From positions 1 to 20,368 of the forward strand of contig JAAYZQ010000177.1 in NCBI GenBank assembly GCA_012514775.1: a DNA stretch of 20,368 nucleotides, in the 5' to 3' direction. Shown one piece after another: positions 1-8,151 of this stretch. The DNA is from Anaerolineaceae bacterium. GTDB taxonomy: Bacteria > Chloroflexota > Anaerolineae > JAAYZQ01. The translations under genes and the position numbers were made by a program. Numbering within the stretch: the stretch's first letter is position 1; the number at the start of each line of letters is the position of its first letter. The notes beneath the pieces are model-generated. The model saw only the letters and a program-made list of their open reading frames with translations. It was not told the origin of the DNA and did not search any database.

Positions 1-2724
1 GAGATGGCCGCCGTTGCCGCCGTGGGCCAGGCAATGACCACGTTGGAGCTGGACGACGTCTTGAACAGCATCGCCGAGAACGCCCTTGAGGCGGTGGGAG
101 CCGAGATCAGCTCCGTGTACCTGCTGGACGAGAAGGACAACATCCTGGTCCCCCGTTCGGTGCGCGGGAGCCACCACGAAGAGTTGAGTGCCGCCTGCTT
201 TGAGCTGGGAGAGGGCACCATCGGTTGGGTCGCCCAACGAGGCGAGCCGTTGCTGCTGCAGAGTGTCCCGTCCGACGAGACCTTCTCGGTCAAGATCCCC
301 GCCTCGCTGCACATTCGCAACACGCTGACGGTGCCCCTGCCCGTCAAGGGCGAGGTCATCGGCACGCTGGAGGTGTGCAACAAGCTGGCGGGCGACGAGT
401 TCACGCTGGCCGACCAGCGCCTGCTGACGGCCTTTGCCGCCCAGGCGTCCATCGCCATCGAGAACGCGCGCCTCTACAGGCAGGTTAGCCATCACCTGGA
501 GGAGGTCCAGATCCTCAACCAGGTGGCCGGGGCAGCGACCTCGACCCTGCGCTTTGAGGAGGTCATCCGGCGCAGTATGGCGGCGCTACTGGGCAAGCGC
601 AACTTTGAGCGGGTCAACATCCTCCTCCTCGACGAGGCGCGCCACGACCTGTGGCTTCACCCGGCCCTGACCGACATGCACGCCTTTCCTCAGAGGGCCG
701 GCTTTCGCATTCCCCTCGATGAGGGCATCACCGGTTGGTGCGCGCGGAACAACAAGCCGCTGCGCGTCGGCGACATTCGGCAAGAACCGCGCTACGTGGC
801 CGGCTATCCCGATACCCTGAGCGAGATCTGTGTTCCTTTGCGCTCCGGGCAGCGTGTTATCGGCATCCTCGACGTGCAGAGCCACCGCCTCCACGCATTC
901 AGCGAGAGCGACGAACGGCTGCTCACGACCCTTGCCGGCCAGCTCTCCACCATCATCGAAAACTCGCGCCTGTTCGCCGAGGCACAGCAGCGCGTGCGCG
1001 AGCTGACGGCCGTGATGCAGGTGAGCCAGGCCATTAACCAGGCAGAAGATCTGGACACGGTGATGAGCATCGTCCTCGACGAGGCCTTTAACCTCATGGG
1101 CAGCGAGGAGGGGTCCATCATCCTCATCGATCCTCCAGGCAGCAACCGCCTGCGCATGGTCGCCGAGCGGGGGTTGGGCTGGGAGGTCGCCGAAGCGTTC
1201 AACAGCCGGCCCGTGTACAGCCACGAAGGGACCTACAAGCACGCTCTGCGCTCGGGACAGATCGTCGAGATTGCCGACACCTCCACCGACCCGGACTTTT
1301 TGACCGACGTCGGCTCGCGGGCGCGGTCGTTGACCAACGTGCCGCTCATGACCGAGCGCGGGGCCATCGGCCTCATCGCCGTGGACGGCGTTCCCCGCGA
1401 CGAAACAACCCGCCGCCTGCTCCTGGCCCTGGCCGGCATGGCGGCCGTGGCCATCGACCGGGAGCGCCTCCACGGCGAAACCGCCAATCGCCTGGCCGAG
1501 GTTTCGACGCTCTACACCCTGGCGACGCAGATCGCCAGCAGCCTGTCCCTCACCTCGGTCCTGGAGACGATCGTCACCATTTTGCGCATGACCCTCGACT
1601 GCCGGTCGTGCAGCATCTTCTTGCTTGACGCCACGTCCGAGTACTTGCAGCTCGAGGCGGGCAGCGGGCCATCATCCACGTGGAAGGGCATCGCTCGCAT
1701 GCGCGTCGGCGAGGGCGCCAGCGGCCGGGCCATCACCGAGCGGCGGTCGATCTATGTTCCCGACACTCGCCTGGAGGCGGATTTCTTCTTTTTCGATTCG
1801 CAGATCCGCTCGTTGCTGGTCGTGCCGCTGATCGTGCGCAACAAGCCCATCGGCACCCTGAGCATCGACGACGTCCAGCCCAATGCCTTTGACGACGAGG
1901 TTCGCCTGCTGACCATCGCTGCCGCGCAAGCGGCCGTCGCCATCGAGAACGTGCGTCTCTACGAGAGCCTGCAAAAGAGCTACGAAGACCTGGAGCAGGC
2001 CTACGACGAGCTGCGCCAACTGGACAAGATGAAGTCGGAGCTGATCCAGAACGTCTCCCACGAGCTGCGCACGCCCCTCACCTTTATCAAGGGCTACGTG
2101 GAGCTGCTGCAGGACGGCGAGATGGGCGAGATGAGTTCAGAACAACAGGCAGCACTGACCATCGTGGCCACCAAGGCCGAGGGCCTCTCGCGGCTGGTGG
2201 ACGACATCATCTCCATGCAACAGGCTGGCCGGGAACAGATGCAGTTCGCGGCCCACTCGCTGGCGGCCATGGGACGCCTCGCCACCCAGGCAGCCCAGGC
2301 CAGCGCCCAGGAAGCTGGCATCGAGCTGGTAGCCGAGATCGAAGACGTGCCATCGGTGATGGGTGACTGGCGCCGGCTGGGACAGGTATTCGACAACCTG
2401 ATCCAGAACGCCATCAAGTTTAGCGATCCGGGCGGCAAGGTCGTGGTTCGGGTGCGGTCCGACGATGCCATGGTGCGCGTCGAGGTGCAGGACTGGGGTA
2501 TTGGCATTGCCCCCGAACAACAGGCCCGCATCTGGGAGCGGTTCTACCAGGTGGATGGCACCACCACCCGCCGCTTTGGCGGGACGGGCCTCGGCCTGGC
2601 CATCGTCAAGCAGATCGTCGAAGCGCACCGCGGATTCGTGGGCGTCGACAGCGCGCTGCAAGCGGGCAGCCTCTTCTACTTTGCCATTCCCGCGATCCCT
2701 GCTAACCGAGAACAAGGAGGGTAA
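1..2724 (+). CDS. Multi-GAF sensor histidine kinase (5' end outside window)
   Basis: A soluble sensor kinase that should autophosphorylate on histidine in response to signals bound by its GAF domains. Four GAF domains can be followed, at about residues 15-155, 180-320, 350-485 and 515-650 (counted from the ATG at 4). Each is preceded by a helix of similar pattern. A short coiled coil (about 650-680) leads into the HisKA domain, with the H-box SHELRTP and phospho-acceptor His686. The HATPase has an N-box NLIQNAIKF at 798, a G1 box DWGIGIAP at 830 and a G2 box GGTGLGLA at 859. No membrane segment, HAMP or receiver domain is present, so sensing is probably cytoplasmic and the response regulator lies elsewhere. 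The frame is open through base 1 and the first GAF helix sits at the very edge, so the true start is probably upstream. The acyltransferase gene follows after 9 nt. Family certain; ligand unknown. Confidence 0.93.
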   Translation, partial: EMAAVAAVGQAMTTLELDDVLNSIAENALEAVGAEISSVYLLDEKDNILVPRSVRGSHHEELSAACFELGEGTIGWVAQRGEPLLLQSVPSDETFSVKIPASLHIRNTLTVPLPVKGEVIGTLEVCNKLAGDEFTLADQRLLTAFAAQASIAIENARLYRQVSHHLEEVQILNQVAGAATSTLRFEEVIRRSMAALLGKRNFERVNILLLDEARHDLWLHPALTDMHAFPQRAGFRIPLDEGITGWCARNNKPLRVGDIRQEPRYVAGYPDTLSEICVPLRSGQRVIGILDVQSHRLHAFSESDERLLTTLAGQLSTIIENSRLFAEAQQRVRELTAVMQVSQAINQAEDLDTVMSIVLDEAFNLMGSEEGSIILIDPPGSNRLRMVAERGLGWEVAEAFNSRPVYSHEGTYKHALRSGQIVEIADTSTDPDFLTDVGSRARSLTNVPLMTERGAIGLIAVDGVPRDETTRRLLLALAGMAAVAIDRERLHGETANRLAEVSTLYTLATQIASSLSLTSVLETIVTILRMTLDCRSCSIFLLDATSEYLQLEAGSGPSSTWKGIARMRVGEGASGRAITERRSIYVPDTRLEADFFFFDSQIRSLLVVPLIVRNKPIGTLSIDDVQPNAFDDEVRLLTIAAAQAAVAIENVRLYESLQKSYEDLEQAYDELRQLDKMKSELIQNVSHELRTPLTFIKGYVELLQDGEMGEMSSEQQAALTIVATKAEGLSRLVDDIISMQQAGREQMQFAAHSLAAMGRLATQAAQASAQEAGIELVAEIEDVPSVMGDWRRLGQVFDNLIQNAIKFSDPGGKVVVRVRSDDAMVRVEVQDWGIGIAPEQQARIWERFYQVDGTTTRRFGGTGLGLAIVKQIVEAHRGFVGVDSALQAGSLFYFAIPAIPANREQGG

Positions 2725-2733
2725 GAGGCAGAC

Positions 2734-3636
2734 ATGCCGATACGAACGTTCGCCGGGCTGCTGGAGGCAGCCAAGGCCAAGGGACCCAAGACGGTGGCCG
2801 TCGCGGCCGGCCACCAGGCGGAGGTGATGCTGGCCGGCCTCGATGCCGAAATGGCCGGGCTGGCCGAGGTCATCCTCGTCGGCGACGCCGACCAGATCCA
2901 CGCCATCGCCCGCGAAAACAGCTTTGACATCTCGCGCATGGAGGTCGTCCACGCGCCCCAGCCCCGCGAGGCCGCCTACCAGGTGATGAAGCTGGTCAGC
3001 GAGGGCAAGGCCGATGTGGCCATGAAGGGCAAGGTGGAGACCAGCGATTTTTTGCGGGCTGCCCTGAGCAAGGAGCTGGGCCTGCGCACAGGACGCCTCT
3101 TTACGCACGTAGCCGTGTTCGAGATTCCAGAGTTCGACCGGTTGATCTTTATCAGTGACGCCGGCGTCGTCGTCGCTCCGGACCTGGAACAAAAGGTCGA
3201 GATCGTGCAGAATGCCATCCTTGTGGCCCACGGCCTCCAGATTCAGTTGCCTCGCGTGGCGGTTCTGGCCGCCACGGAAGTGGTCAACCCCCGCATCCCC
3301 ACGACCCTCGACGCAGCCAACCTATCCAAGATGGCCGACCGGGGGCAGATCCAGGGCGGGCTGGTGGACGGCCCACTGGCGTTGGACAACGCCATCTCGC
3401 CCGAGTCGGCGCGGATCAAGGGTATCAAGAGCGAGGTGGCGGGCTATGCCGACATCCTCATCGCGCCCGACATCGAGGCGGGGAACGTGCTGGCCAAGGC
3501 CATCACCTACTTTGCCCAGGGCAAGATGGCCGGTGTGGTGGTGGGGGCTCGCTGTCCTCTCATCCTGCCCTCGCGTTCCGACACACGAGAGGCCAAGCTG
3601 GTGTCGCTGGCGCTGGGAATGATGCTGGCATCATGA
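2734..3636 (+). CDS. ptb: Phosphate butyryltransferase-family acyltransferase (paralogue 1)
   Basis: This 300-residue protein matches the phosphate acetyl/butyryltransferase family, which converts acyl-CoA plus phosphate to acyl phosphate plus CoA in the cytoplasm. Length and colinear motifs fit Ptb: MKGK at 97-100 followed by Thr103, the IFISDAGVVV stretch, the DAANLSKMADRGQ segment, and the GGLVDGPLALDNAIS signature. The ATG at 2734 is preceded by a strong AAGGAGGG ribosome binding site lying over the stop of the histidine kinase gene, so the two are almost certainly co-transcribed. The last codons overlap the next gene as ATGA. The downstream 2-oxoacid:ferredoxin oxidoreductase suggests that its acyl-CoA comes from 2-oxoacids such as branched-chain keto acids. 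Exact chain-length preference cannot be read from sequence. Of the two paralogues this one keeps the family-typical motif and is the more likely active enzyme. Confidence 0.9.
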   Translation: MPIRTFAGLLEAAKAKGPKTVAVAAGHQAEVMLAGLDAEMAGLAEVILVGDADQIHAIARENSFDISRMEVVHAPQPREAAYQVMKLVSEGKADVAMKGKVETSDFLRAALSKELGLRTGRLFTHVAVFEIPEFDRLIFISDAGVVVAPDLEQKVEIVQNAILVAHGLQIQLPRVAVLAATEVVNPRIPTTLDAANLSKMADRGQIQGGLVDGPLALDNAISPESARIKGIKSEVAGYADILIAPDIEAGNVLAKAITYFAQGKMAGVVVGARCPLILPSRSDTREAKLVSLALGMMLAS

Positions 3637-4406
3637 CAGATGGCGCCGCCGGGCTCGAGGTCCAGATCATTGCCGGGCGCTTTGGCAGCGGCAAGAGCGA
3701 AGTGGCCCTGAACTATGCGCTGGCGCTTGCCAGGGGCAACCCCCCGGGCGCAGTCCAAGGGTCCTTCCCCGCCGGAAGCCGGGCCCGCCCTGTGCCTGCC
3801 GGGGATGCCGCCGGCGCGACGCCGGGGGACACGCCGGTGGCCCTGGTCGACCTGGACATCGTGACGCCCTACTTTCGCTCGCGAGAGATGGCTACCAGGT
3901 TGGAGGAGCACGGCGTCCAGGTTATCGCGCCGGGGGCCATCAGCCGGTACATGGACAGTCCGTCCATCACACCTCAGATCCTGGGCGCCATCGAGCAGGT
4001 GAACAAGGCCGTGGTCCTGGACGTGGGCGGAGACCCACAGGGAGCGCGGGCCCTGGGCCAGTTCAGCCCGGCCATCCAGCGGCGGGGTTACCACATGTAC
4101 TTTGTGGTCAACCCCTACCGGCCCTTTACCGCAACTCTGGAAGGCCTGTCGGTCTCTATCGGTGAAGTGGAGCAGACCTCCCGGCTGCGGGTTACGAGCC
4201 TGGTGAGCAACCCGAACCTCATGGCCGAGACAACAGCCGACCAGATCCTGGAGGGGCACGCGCGCATCGAGGAATTTGCCCGCGAGCTGGCCTTGCCCAT
4301 CTCGTTTGTTTGCGTCGAGGAGAGTTGGGTTGGCCGGCTGAACCTGGCTGCCTTTTCGCAGCCGGTCCTGGCTATCGCCCGTCATTTCTTGCAGGGCCAG
4401 GGGTGA
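3633..4406 (+). CDS. P-loop ATPase, MinD/CobB-like, of the acyltransferase/oxidoreductase operon
   Basis: A 257-residue nucleotide-binding protein. The Walker A motif is GRFGSGKS at residues 15-22. A second strand VALVDLD lies at 69-75, and a Walker B-like VVLDVGGDPQGA covers 127-138 (Asp130), as in MinD/CobQ-type SIMIBI ATPases. From memory, similar P-loop proteins occur next to phosphate butyryltransferase and VOR genes in anaerobic Firmicutes; their biochemical role is not known to me. Residues about 35-68, between helix 1 and strand 2, form a Pro/Gly/Ala-rich low-complexity stretch that looks like an insertion, since these two elements are usually joined by only a few residues. The start overlaps the preceding stop (ATGA), indicating translational coupling. 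It is not an acyl kinase: it has no ASKHA-fold kinase motifs. Family is clear, function unassigned. Confidence 0.85.
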   Translation: MTDGAAGLEVQIIAGRFGSGKSEVALNYALALARGNPPGAVQGSFPAGSRARPVPAGDAAGATPGDTPVALVDLDIVTPYFRSREMATRLEEHGVQVIAPGAISRYMDSPSITPQILGAIEQVNKAVVLDVGGDPQGARALGQFSPAIQRRGYHMYFVVNPYRPFTATLEGLSVSIGEVEQTSRLRVTSLVSNPNLMAETTADQILEGHARIEEFARELALPISFVCVEESWVGRLNLAAFSQPVLAIARHFLQGQG

Positions 4407-4431
4407 CGAGCTTCAGAAAGGTTGAGTGCAC

Positions 4432-5337
4432 ATGACGACCATTCGAGATTTTGCGCAGTTGCTCGAGGCTGCGATGGAGCGAGCCCCGAAGCGCGTGGCC
4501 ATCGTCGGGGCGGGCCAGCGACAGACGCTGCAGTGCATCCGCATGGCCCATAACATGGGATTGGCCAAATGCCTGATCATCGACGACCCCGAGAGGGTGC
4601 AGCGTGTGGCTGCAGAAGAGGGTGTCGACGTCCAGGGCATGGACATCATCCCCGAAGGCGACATGGGAGAGGCCGCCTACAAGGCGGTGGCCATGATCCA
4701 CGCCGAGGAAGCCGACCTGGTCATGAACGGCAGGGCCCTGCCCGTGGAGCTGTTGCGGGCCGCCCTGGACAAGGCCAAGGGACTGCGGATCGGCAAGCTG
4801 GTGAGCGACGTCAGCGTCTTCGAGATACCTGACTTTGACCGGCTCATCTTTGTCAGCGACGTGGCAATCGTCGTCTCGCCCACTCTGGCCCAGAAGGCCG
4901 CCATCGTCCAGAACGCCATCGACACGGCCATCGAGCTGGGTGTGGCCAAGCCCAAGGTCGCAGTCCTGGCAGCCACGGAAATGGTCAACCCGGAGATGCC
5001 GGCCAACATGGACGCGGCCAACCTGTCCAAGATGGCCGAGCGGGGGCAGATTCGGGGCGGCTTTGTCGACGGTCCCCTGGCCATGGACAATGCAATCTCG
5101 CTCAAGGCCGCCAGGATGAAGGGCATCGAGAGCAAGGTGGCCGGCCAGGCCGATATCCTCATCACGCCCGACGTGGAGTCGGGCAACATCCTGGCCAAGG
5201 CCATCTCCTACTTTGCCAGGGGCCACATGGCGGCCGTCATCGTCGGCGCCAAGTGTCCCATCGTCATGCCGTCCCGCTCCGATCCGCCCGAGCAGAAGCT
5301 GATCTCCCTCGCCCTCGGCGTCTACCTGACCCGGTGA
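4432..5337 (+). CDS. Phosphate butyryltransferase-family acyltransferase (paralogue 2, diverged motif)
   Basis: A 301-residue paralogue of the enzyme at 2734, alignable along its whole length (for example IPDFDRLIFVSD, AANLSKMAERGQ and GGFVDGPLAMDNAIS), so a tandem duplication split by the P-loop gene is likely. I prefer the ATG at 4432 to the in-frame GTG at 4426. The AGAAAGG site at 4415-4421 then has about 10 nt spacing, and MTTIRDFAQLLEAA aligns with the start of paralogue 1. A key difference is that the MKGK..T motif of paralogue 1 (97-103) reads MNGR..P here (98-104). This may mean altered substrate range, reduced activity or a structural/regulatory role in a mixed oligomer. Expected reaction if active: acyl-CoA plus phosphate to acyl phosphate. 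Confidence 0.87.
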   Translation: MTTIRDFAQLLEAAMERAPKRVAIVGAGQRQTLQCIRMAHNMGLAKCLIIDDPERVQRVAAEEGVDVQGMDIIPEGDMGEAAYKAVAMIHAEEADLVMNGRALPVELLRAALDKAKGLRIGKLVSDVSVFEIPDFDRLIFVSDVAIVVSPTLAQKAAIVQNAIDTAIELGVAKPKVAVLAATEMVNPEMPANMDAANLSKMAERGQIRGGFVDGPLAMDNAISLKAARMKGIESKVAGQADILITPDVESGNILAKAISYFARGHMAAVIVGAKCPIVMPSRSDPPEQKLISLALGVYLTR

Positions 5338-5348
5338 GGGAATCCCTC

Positions 5349-5402
5349 CCGGTGGGCGGCAGAGTGGCCAGGGATTGCCGGCCCTCCGCGCCGGCCCACC
5401 GG
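5349..5402 (+). other. Intercistronic hairpin between the acyltransferase and oxidoreductase genes
   Basis: CCGGTGGGC at 5349-5357 is perfectly complementary to GCCCACCGG at 5394-5402. Three more pairs can form after a one-base bulge, and the loop holds a nested GCCGGC/GCCGGC pair. No T-tract follows, and the ferredoxin RBS starts 7 nt downstream, so it does not look like a simple intrinsic terminator. It could be an RNA-processing or stability element that lets the two halves of the operon be expressed at different levels. Structure seen; role inferred. Confidence 0.5.
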
Positions 5403-5408
5403 ATGATG

Positions 5409-5415
5409 AAGGAGG
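5409..5415 (+). promoter_or_regulatory. Ribosome binding site fixing the GTG start of the ferredoxin gene
   Basis: AAGGAGG at 5409-5415 is 9 nt before the GTG at 5425. It directly abuts the in-frame TTG at 5416, which rules out that upstream codon as the start. Confidence 0.75.
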
Positions 5416-5424
5416 TTGCGAAAA

Positions 5425-5649
5425 GTGAGCCACATCGTCATCGACCAAGACAGGTGCAAGGGCTGCGAGCTATGCACCACTGTTTGCCCCCAGGGCGACC
5501 TGGTACAGATGGCCGAGGGCTTTAACGTCAAGGGCTACCGGCCGTCCGTGTTTCGCGATCCGGAGGGCAAGTGCACAGGCTGTGCGTTGTGTGCGACCAT
5601 GTGTCCCGACATGGTCATCACCGTCTATCGAACCGTCAAGAAAAAGTAG
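5425..5649 (+). CDS. 2[4Fe-4S] ferredoxin-like delta subunit of 2-oxoacid:ferredoxin oxidoreductase
   Basis: A 74-residue protein with two CxxCxxCxxxCP clusters, at Cys11/14/17/21 and Cys50/53/56/60, binding two [4Fe-4S] centres. In VOR/KOR/POR enzymes this delta subunit carries electrons from the thiamine site of the beta subunit to external ferredoxin. The alpha, beta and gamma genes follow directly, which fixes its role. The start is GTG at 5425, chosen because AAGGAGG lies 9 nt upstream. The C-terminus is Lys-rich, as is common for these small subunits. It could be named vorD, korD or porD; the substrate cannot be decided from this subunit. Confidence 0.9.
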   Translation: MSHIVIDQDRCKGCELCTTVCPQGDLVQMAEGFNVKGYRPSVFRDPEGKCTGCALCATMCPDMVITVYRTVKKK

Positions 5650-5717
5650 GCTCGTAGCCGGGACATGAGGCAACAGGCGAGTCACGATCGAGGGATTGAC
5701 GAAAAGGGAAGAATGCA

Positions 5718-6785
5718 ATGAAAGTACTTATGAAAGGCAACGAGGCGATCGCTGAAGCTGCCATCAGGGCCGGCTGCGAGGCGTACTTTGGTTACCCCAT
5801 CACGCCACAGACCGAAGTGCTGGAGTACATGGCGCGGCGCATGCCCGAGCTGGGCAGGGCTTTCGTGCAAGCCGAGAGCGAGCTGGCGGCCATTAACATG
5901 GTCTATGGCGCGGCGTGCACGGGCGCCCGGGTGATGACCACCACTTCCAGCCCTGGCTACAGCCTGATGCAGGAGGGTATCTCGTACATCGCCATGTCCT
6001 TTGTCCCGTGCGTGGTAGTCAACATCATGCGCGGCGGCCCCGGGCTGGGCAACATCCAGCCCGCCCAGGGAGACTATTTTCAGATGACCAAGGGCGGCGG
6101 CCACGGCGACTACCGGCTGCTGGCCCTGGCCCCCTCCACGGTGCAGGAGACCGTGGACCTGATCATCGAAGCTTTTGACCTGGCCGACAAGTATTGCCAG
6201 CCCATCACCATCATCGCCGACGGCTGGATCGGCCAGATCATGGAGCCGGTCGAGTTTCCCGAGATGAAAGAGCCCGAACGACCGGACCATCCCTGGGCCC
6301 TGACAGGCGCACGGGGGCGGAAAAAGAACATCATCACCTCCCTGTTCCTCGTTCCCGAGGAACTGGAGCAGGAGAACCTGAAGCTGCAAAAGATCGTCCG
6401 GGAGATCGAGGCCAACGAGGTGCGCTACGCGGAGTACATGATGGAGGATGCCGAGATCGTAATCGTCGCCTATGGCAGCTCCGGGCGCATCGCGCAGACG
6501 GCCATCAAGCAGGCCCGGGCCGACGGGATCCGCGTCGGTCTCTTCCGGCCCATCAGCCTGTTTCCCTTCCCATACGAGCAATTGCGCCAGGCCACCAGGA
6601 ACGCGCGACAAGTCCTGGTGGTGGAGCTGAGCGCCGGCCAGATGATCGAGGACGTCCGCCTGGCACTGTGCAACACGCGCCCTGTCTCGTTCTTTGGCAG
6701 AATGGGCGGCATCGTGCCCCTGCCCGACGATATCCTCGTCGAGATCAAGAAGCTGGCCTCTGGCAAGGAGAGTCAAGATGACTGA
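5718..6785 (+). CDS. vorB: 2-oxoacid:ferredoxin oxidoreductase alpha subunit (VorB-like)
   Basis: A 355-residue alpha subunit containing the pyrimidine-binding domain ([20 protein letters not shown] at 7-26, followed by PITPQTEV), the [20 protein letters not shown] core, and the C-terminal transketolase-like domain beginning near [13 protein letters not shown]. Together with the beta subunit it oxidatively decarboxylates a 2-oxoacid to acyl-CoA, reducing ferredoxin. The length and separate-subunit layout resemble 2-oxoisovalerate (VorB) or 2-oxoglutarate (KorA) enzymes rather than fused pyruvate:ferredoxin oxidoreductases. The neighbouring phosphate butyryltransferases favour branched-chain or short-chain 2-oxoacids, an inference from context. 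The ATG at 5718 has AAAGGGAAG upstream. The gene overlaps the beta gene by 8 nt. Confidence 0.93.
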   Translation: MKVLMKGNEAIAEAAIRAGCEAYFGYPITPQTEVLEYMARRMPELGRAFVQAESELAAINMVYGAACTGARVMTTTSSPGYSLMQEGISYIAMSFVPCVVVNIMRGGPGLGNIQPAQGDYFQMTKGGGHGDYRLLALAPSTVQETVDLIIEAFDLADKYCQPITIIADGWIGQIMEPVEFPEMKEPERPDHPWALTGARGRKKNIITSLFLVPEELEQENLKLQKIVREIEANEVRYAEYMMEDAEIVIVAYGSSGRIAQTAIKQARADGIRVGLFRPISLFPFPYEQLRQATRNARQVLVVELSAGQMIEDVRLALCNTRPVSFFGRMGGIVPLPDDILVEIKKLASGKESQDD

Positions 6786-7545
6786 AAATCTTGAGGTTGT
6801 TTTCAGCCGGCCCGAGTCCCTGTCCGACGTGGTAACCCACTACTGCCCGGGCTGCATCCACGGCATCGTGCACCGCCTCATCGGCGAGGTTGTGGACGAG
6901 CTGGGCATCAGGGAACGCACCGTCGGCATTGCGCCAGTTGGCTGCTCGGTCCTGGCCTACAACTACTTCGAGTTCGACTTTGGCGAGGCGGCCCACGGGC
7001 GGGCACCGGCCATGGCCACCGGCATGAAACGCGTGCACCCCGAGCTTATCGTCTTTACCTACCAGGGCGATGGCGACCTGGCCTCCATCGGGACCAACGA
7101 GATAATCCACGCCGCGGCGCGGGGCGAGAACATCACCACGATCTTTATCAACAACGCGGTCTATGGCATGACGGCAGGCCAGATGGCCCCCACGACGCTG
7201 CCCGGCATGGTCACTACTTCTTCGCCCTACGGCCGCGACGTCAAGACGCAGGGGTATCCCGTCCGCGTGTCAGAGCTGATCTCGCAGCTCGATGGCCCGG
7301 CCTACATCGTGCGCCGCTCGGCCTACAAGCCGGCCGAGGTGCGAAAGCTGCGGCGGGCCATCAAGACCGCGTTCCTGACACAGATGGCAGGGTTGGGGTT
7401 TTCCATGGTGGAGGTCGTTTCCAACTGCCCGACAAACTGGGGAATGACGCCTCGCGAGTCGCTCAAGTTTGTCGAGGAGCGCATGGTCGCCTATTACCCG
7501 CTGGGCGACTACAAGGTCAAGGACGAGGTCAGGGATCTCAAATAA
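6778..7545 (+). CDS. 2-oxoacid:ferredoxin oxidoreductase beta subunit, thiamine pyrophosphate-binding
   Basis: A 255-residue TPP-binding subunit that forms the catalytic site with the alpha subunit. It has CPGC at residues 23-26, [12 protein letters not shown], and the TPP/Mg motif GDGD at 97-100 followed by the Asn-Asn pair at 125-126 ([14 protein letters not shown]). The usual length for this family is about 250-290. The frame is open to 6694, but the ATG at 6778 is chosen because AAGGAG at 6765-6770 is 7 nt upstream and the protein then begins just before the conserved region. The first 8 nt overlap the alpha gene's end, so the two subunits are probably translationally coupled. Confidence 0.93.
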   Translation: MTENLEVVFSRPESLSDVVTHYCPGCIHGIVHRLIGEVVDELGIRERTVGIAPVGCSVLAYNYFEFDFGEAAHGRAPAMATGMKRVHPELIVFTYQGDGDLASIGTNEIIHAAARGENITTIFINNAVYGMTAGQMAPTTLPGMVTTSSPYGRDVKTQGYPVRVSELISQLDGPAYIVRRSAYKPAEVRKLRRAIKTAFLTQMAGLGFSMVEVVSNCPTNWGMTPRESLKFVEERMVAYYPLGDYKVKDEVRDLK

Positions 7546-7570
7546 GGGGGCAGGGCTGCGGAGGAGAAAC

Positions 7571-8128
7571 ATGCACGAAGAGATCATTATATCCGGCTTT
7601 GGCGGGCAAGGCGCACTCTTTGCCGGCCAGTTGCTGACATACACCGGGACCGACGAGGGATACCACGTCACCTACATGCCGTCCTATGGACCGGAGATGA
7701 GAGGAGGAACGGCGCACTGCACCGTCATCGTGTCAGAGGACGAAATCGGATCCCCCATCGTCCGCCAGCCAAGCATTTGCATCGTCATGAACCCCCCATC
7801 CATGGACAAATACGAGCCCCTGGTCAAGCCCGGCGGGTTGCTGGTGGTCAACTCGACCCTGGTGCGCGCCCGCTCGCAGCGCGACGACCTGCAGGTGGTA
7901 TACGTGCCGGCCAACGAGCTCGCCGCCGAGGTGGGAAACGTCAAGATGGCGAACGTCGTCCTCCTGGGGGCCCTGCTCGGCACTCGGGAGATCCTGCCCA
8001 TAGAGAGCCTCAAGCGGACGATGGACCTGCACATCCCTCAGGCGCGGAAAAAGATCATCGAGCCCAACAAGCGGGCCATGCAATGCGGGATCGATTACGC
8101 CAGAAGGAGTGCCGTGCCCGAGGAATAG
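7571..8128 (+). CDS. 2-oxoacid:ferredoxin oxidoreductase gamma subunit
   Basis: A 185-residue gamma subunit of the same complex. Family motifs are the N-terminal GFGGQGALFAGQLL and the SYGPEMRGGTAHC segment near residues 37-49. In related enzymes this domain contributes to subunit assembly and CoA binding. The ATG at 7571 follows a strong GGAGGAG, while the frame extends upstream into the beta gene without a plausible start. It completes the delta-alpha-beta-gamma order. Length and domain content are normal for an unfused gamma chain. Confidence 0.93.
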   Translation: MHEEIIISGFGGQGALFAGQLLTYTGTDEGYHVTYMPSYGPEMRGGTAHCTVIVSEDEIGSPIVRQPSICIVMNPPSMDKYEPLVKPGGLLVVNSTLVRARSQRDDLQVVYVPANELAAEVGNVKMANVVLLGALLGTREILPIESLKRTMDLHIPQARKKIIEPNKRAMQCGIDYARRSAVPEE

Positions 8129-8151
8129 GACGGGCGTGAAGGAGAGGGACG

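Noticed and set aside
2137..3231. Long minus-strand open frame of 364 codons across the kinase/ptb junction
   Set aside because: It lies opposite two genes with clear family motifs and spans both; its translation has no recognisable domain. Long antisense frames are expected in GC-rich DNA.
5682..6776. Minus-strand open frame of 364 codons opposite the alpha subunit gene
   Set aside because: Shadow of the well-supported oxidoreductase alpha subunit; no motifs and no good ribosome binding site.
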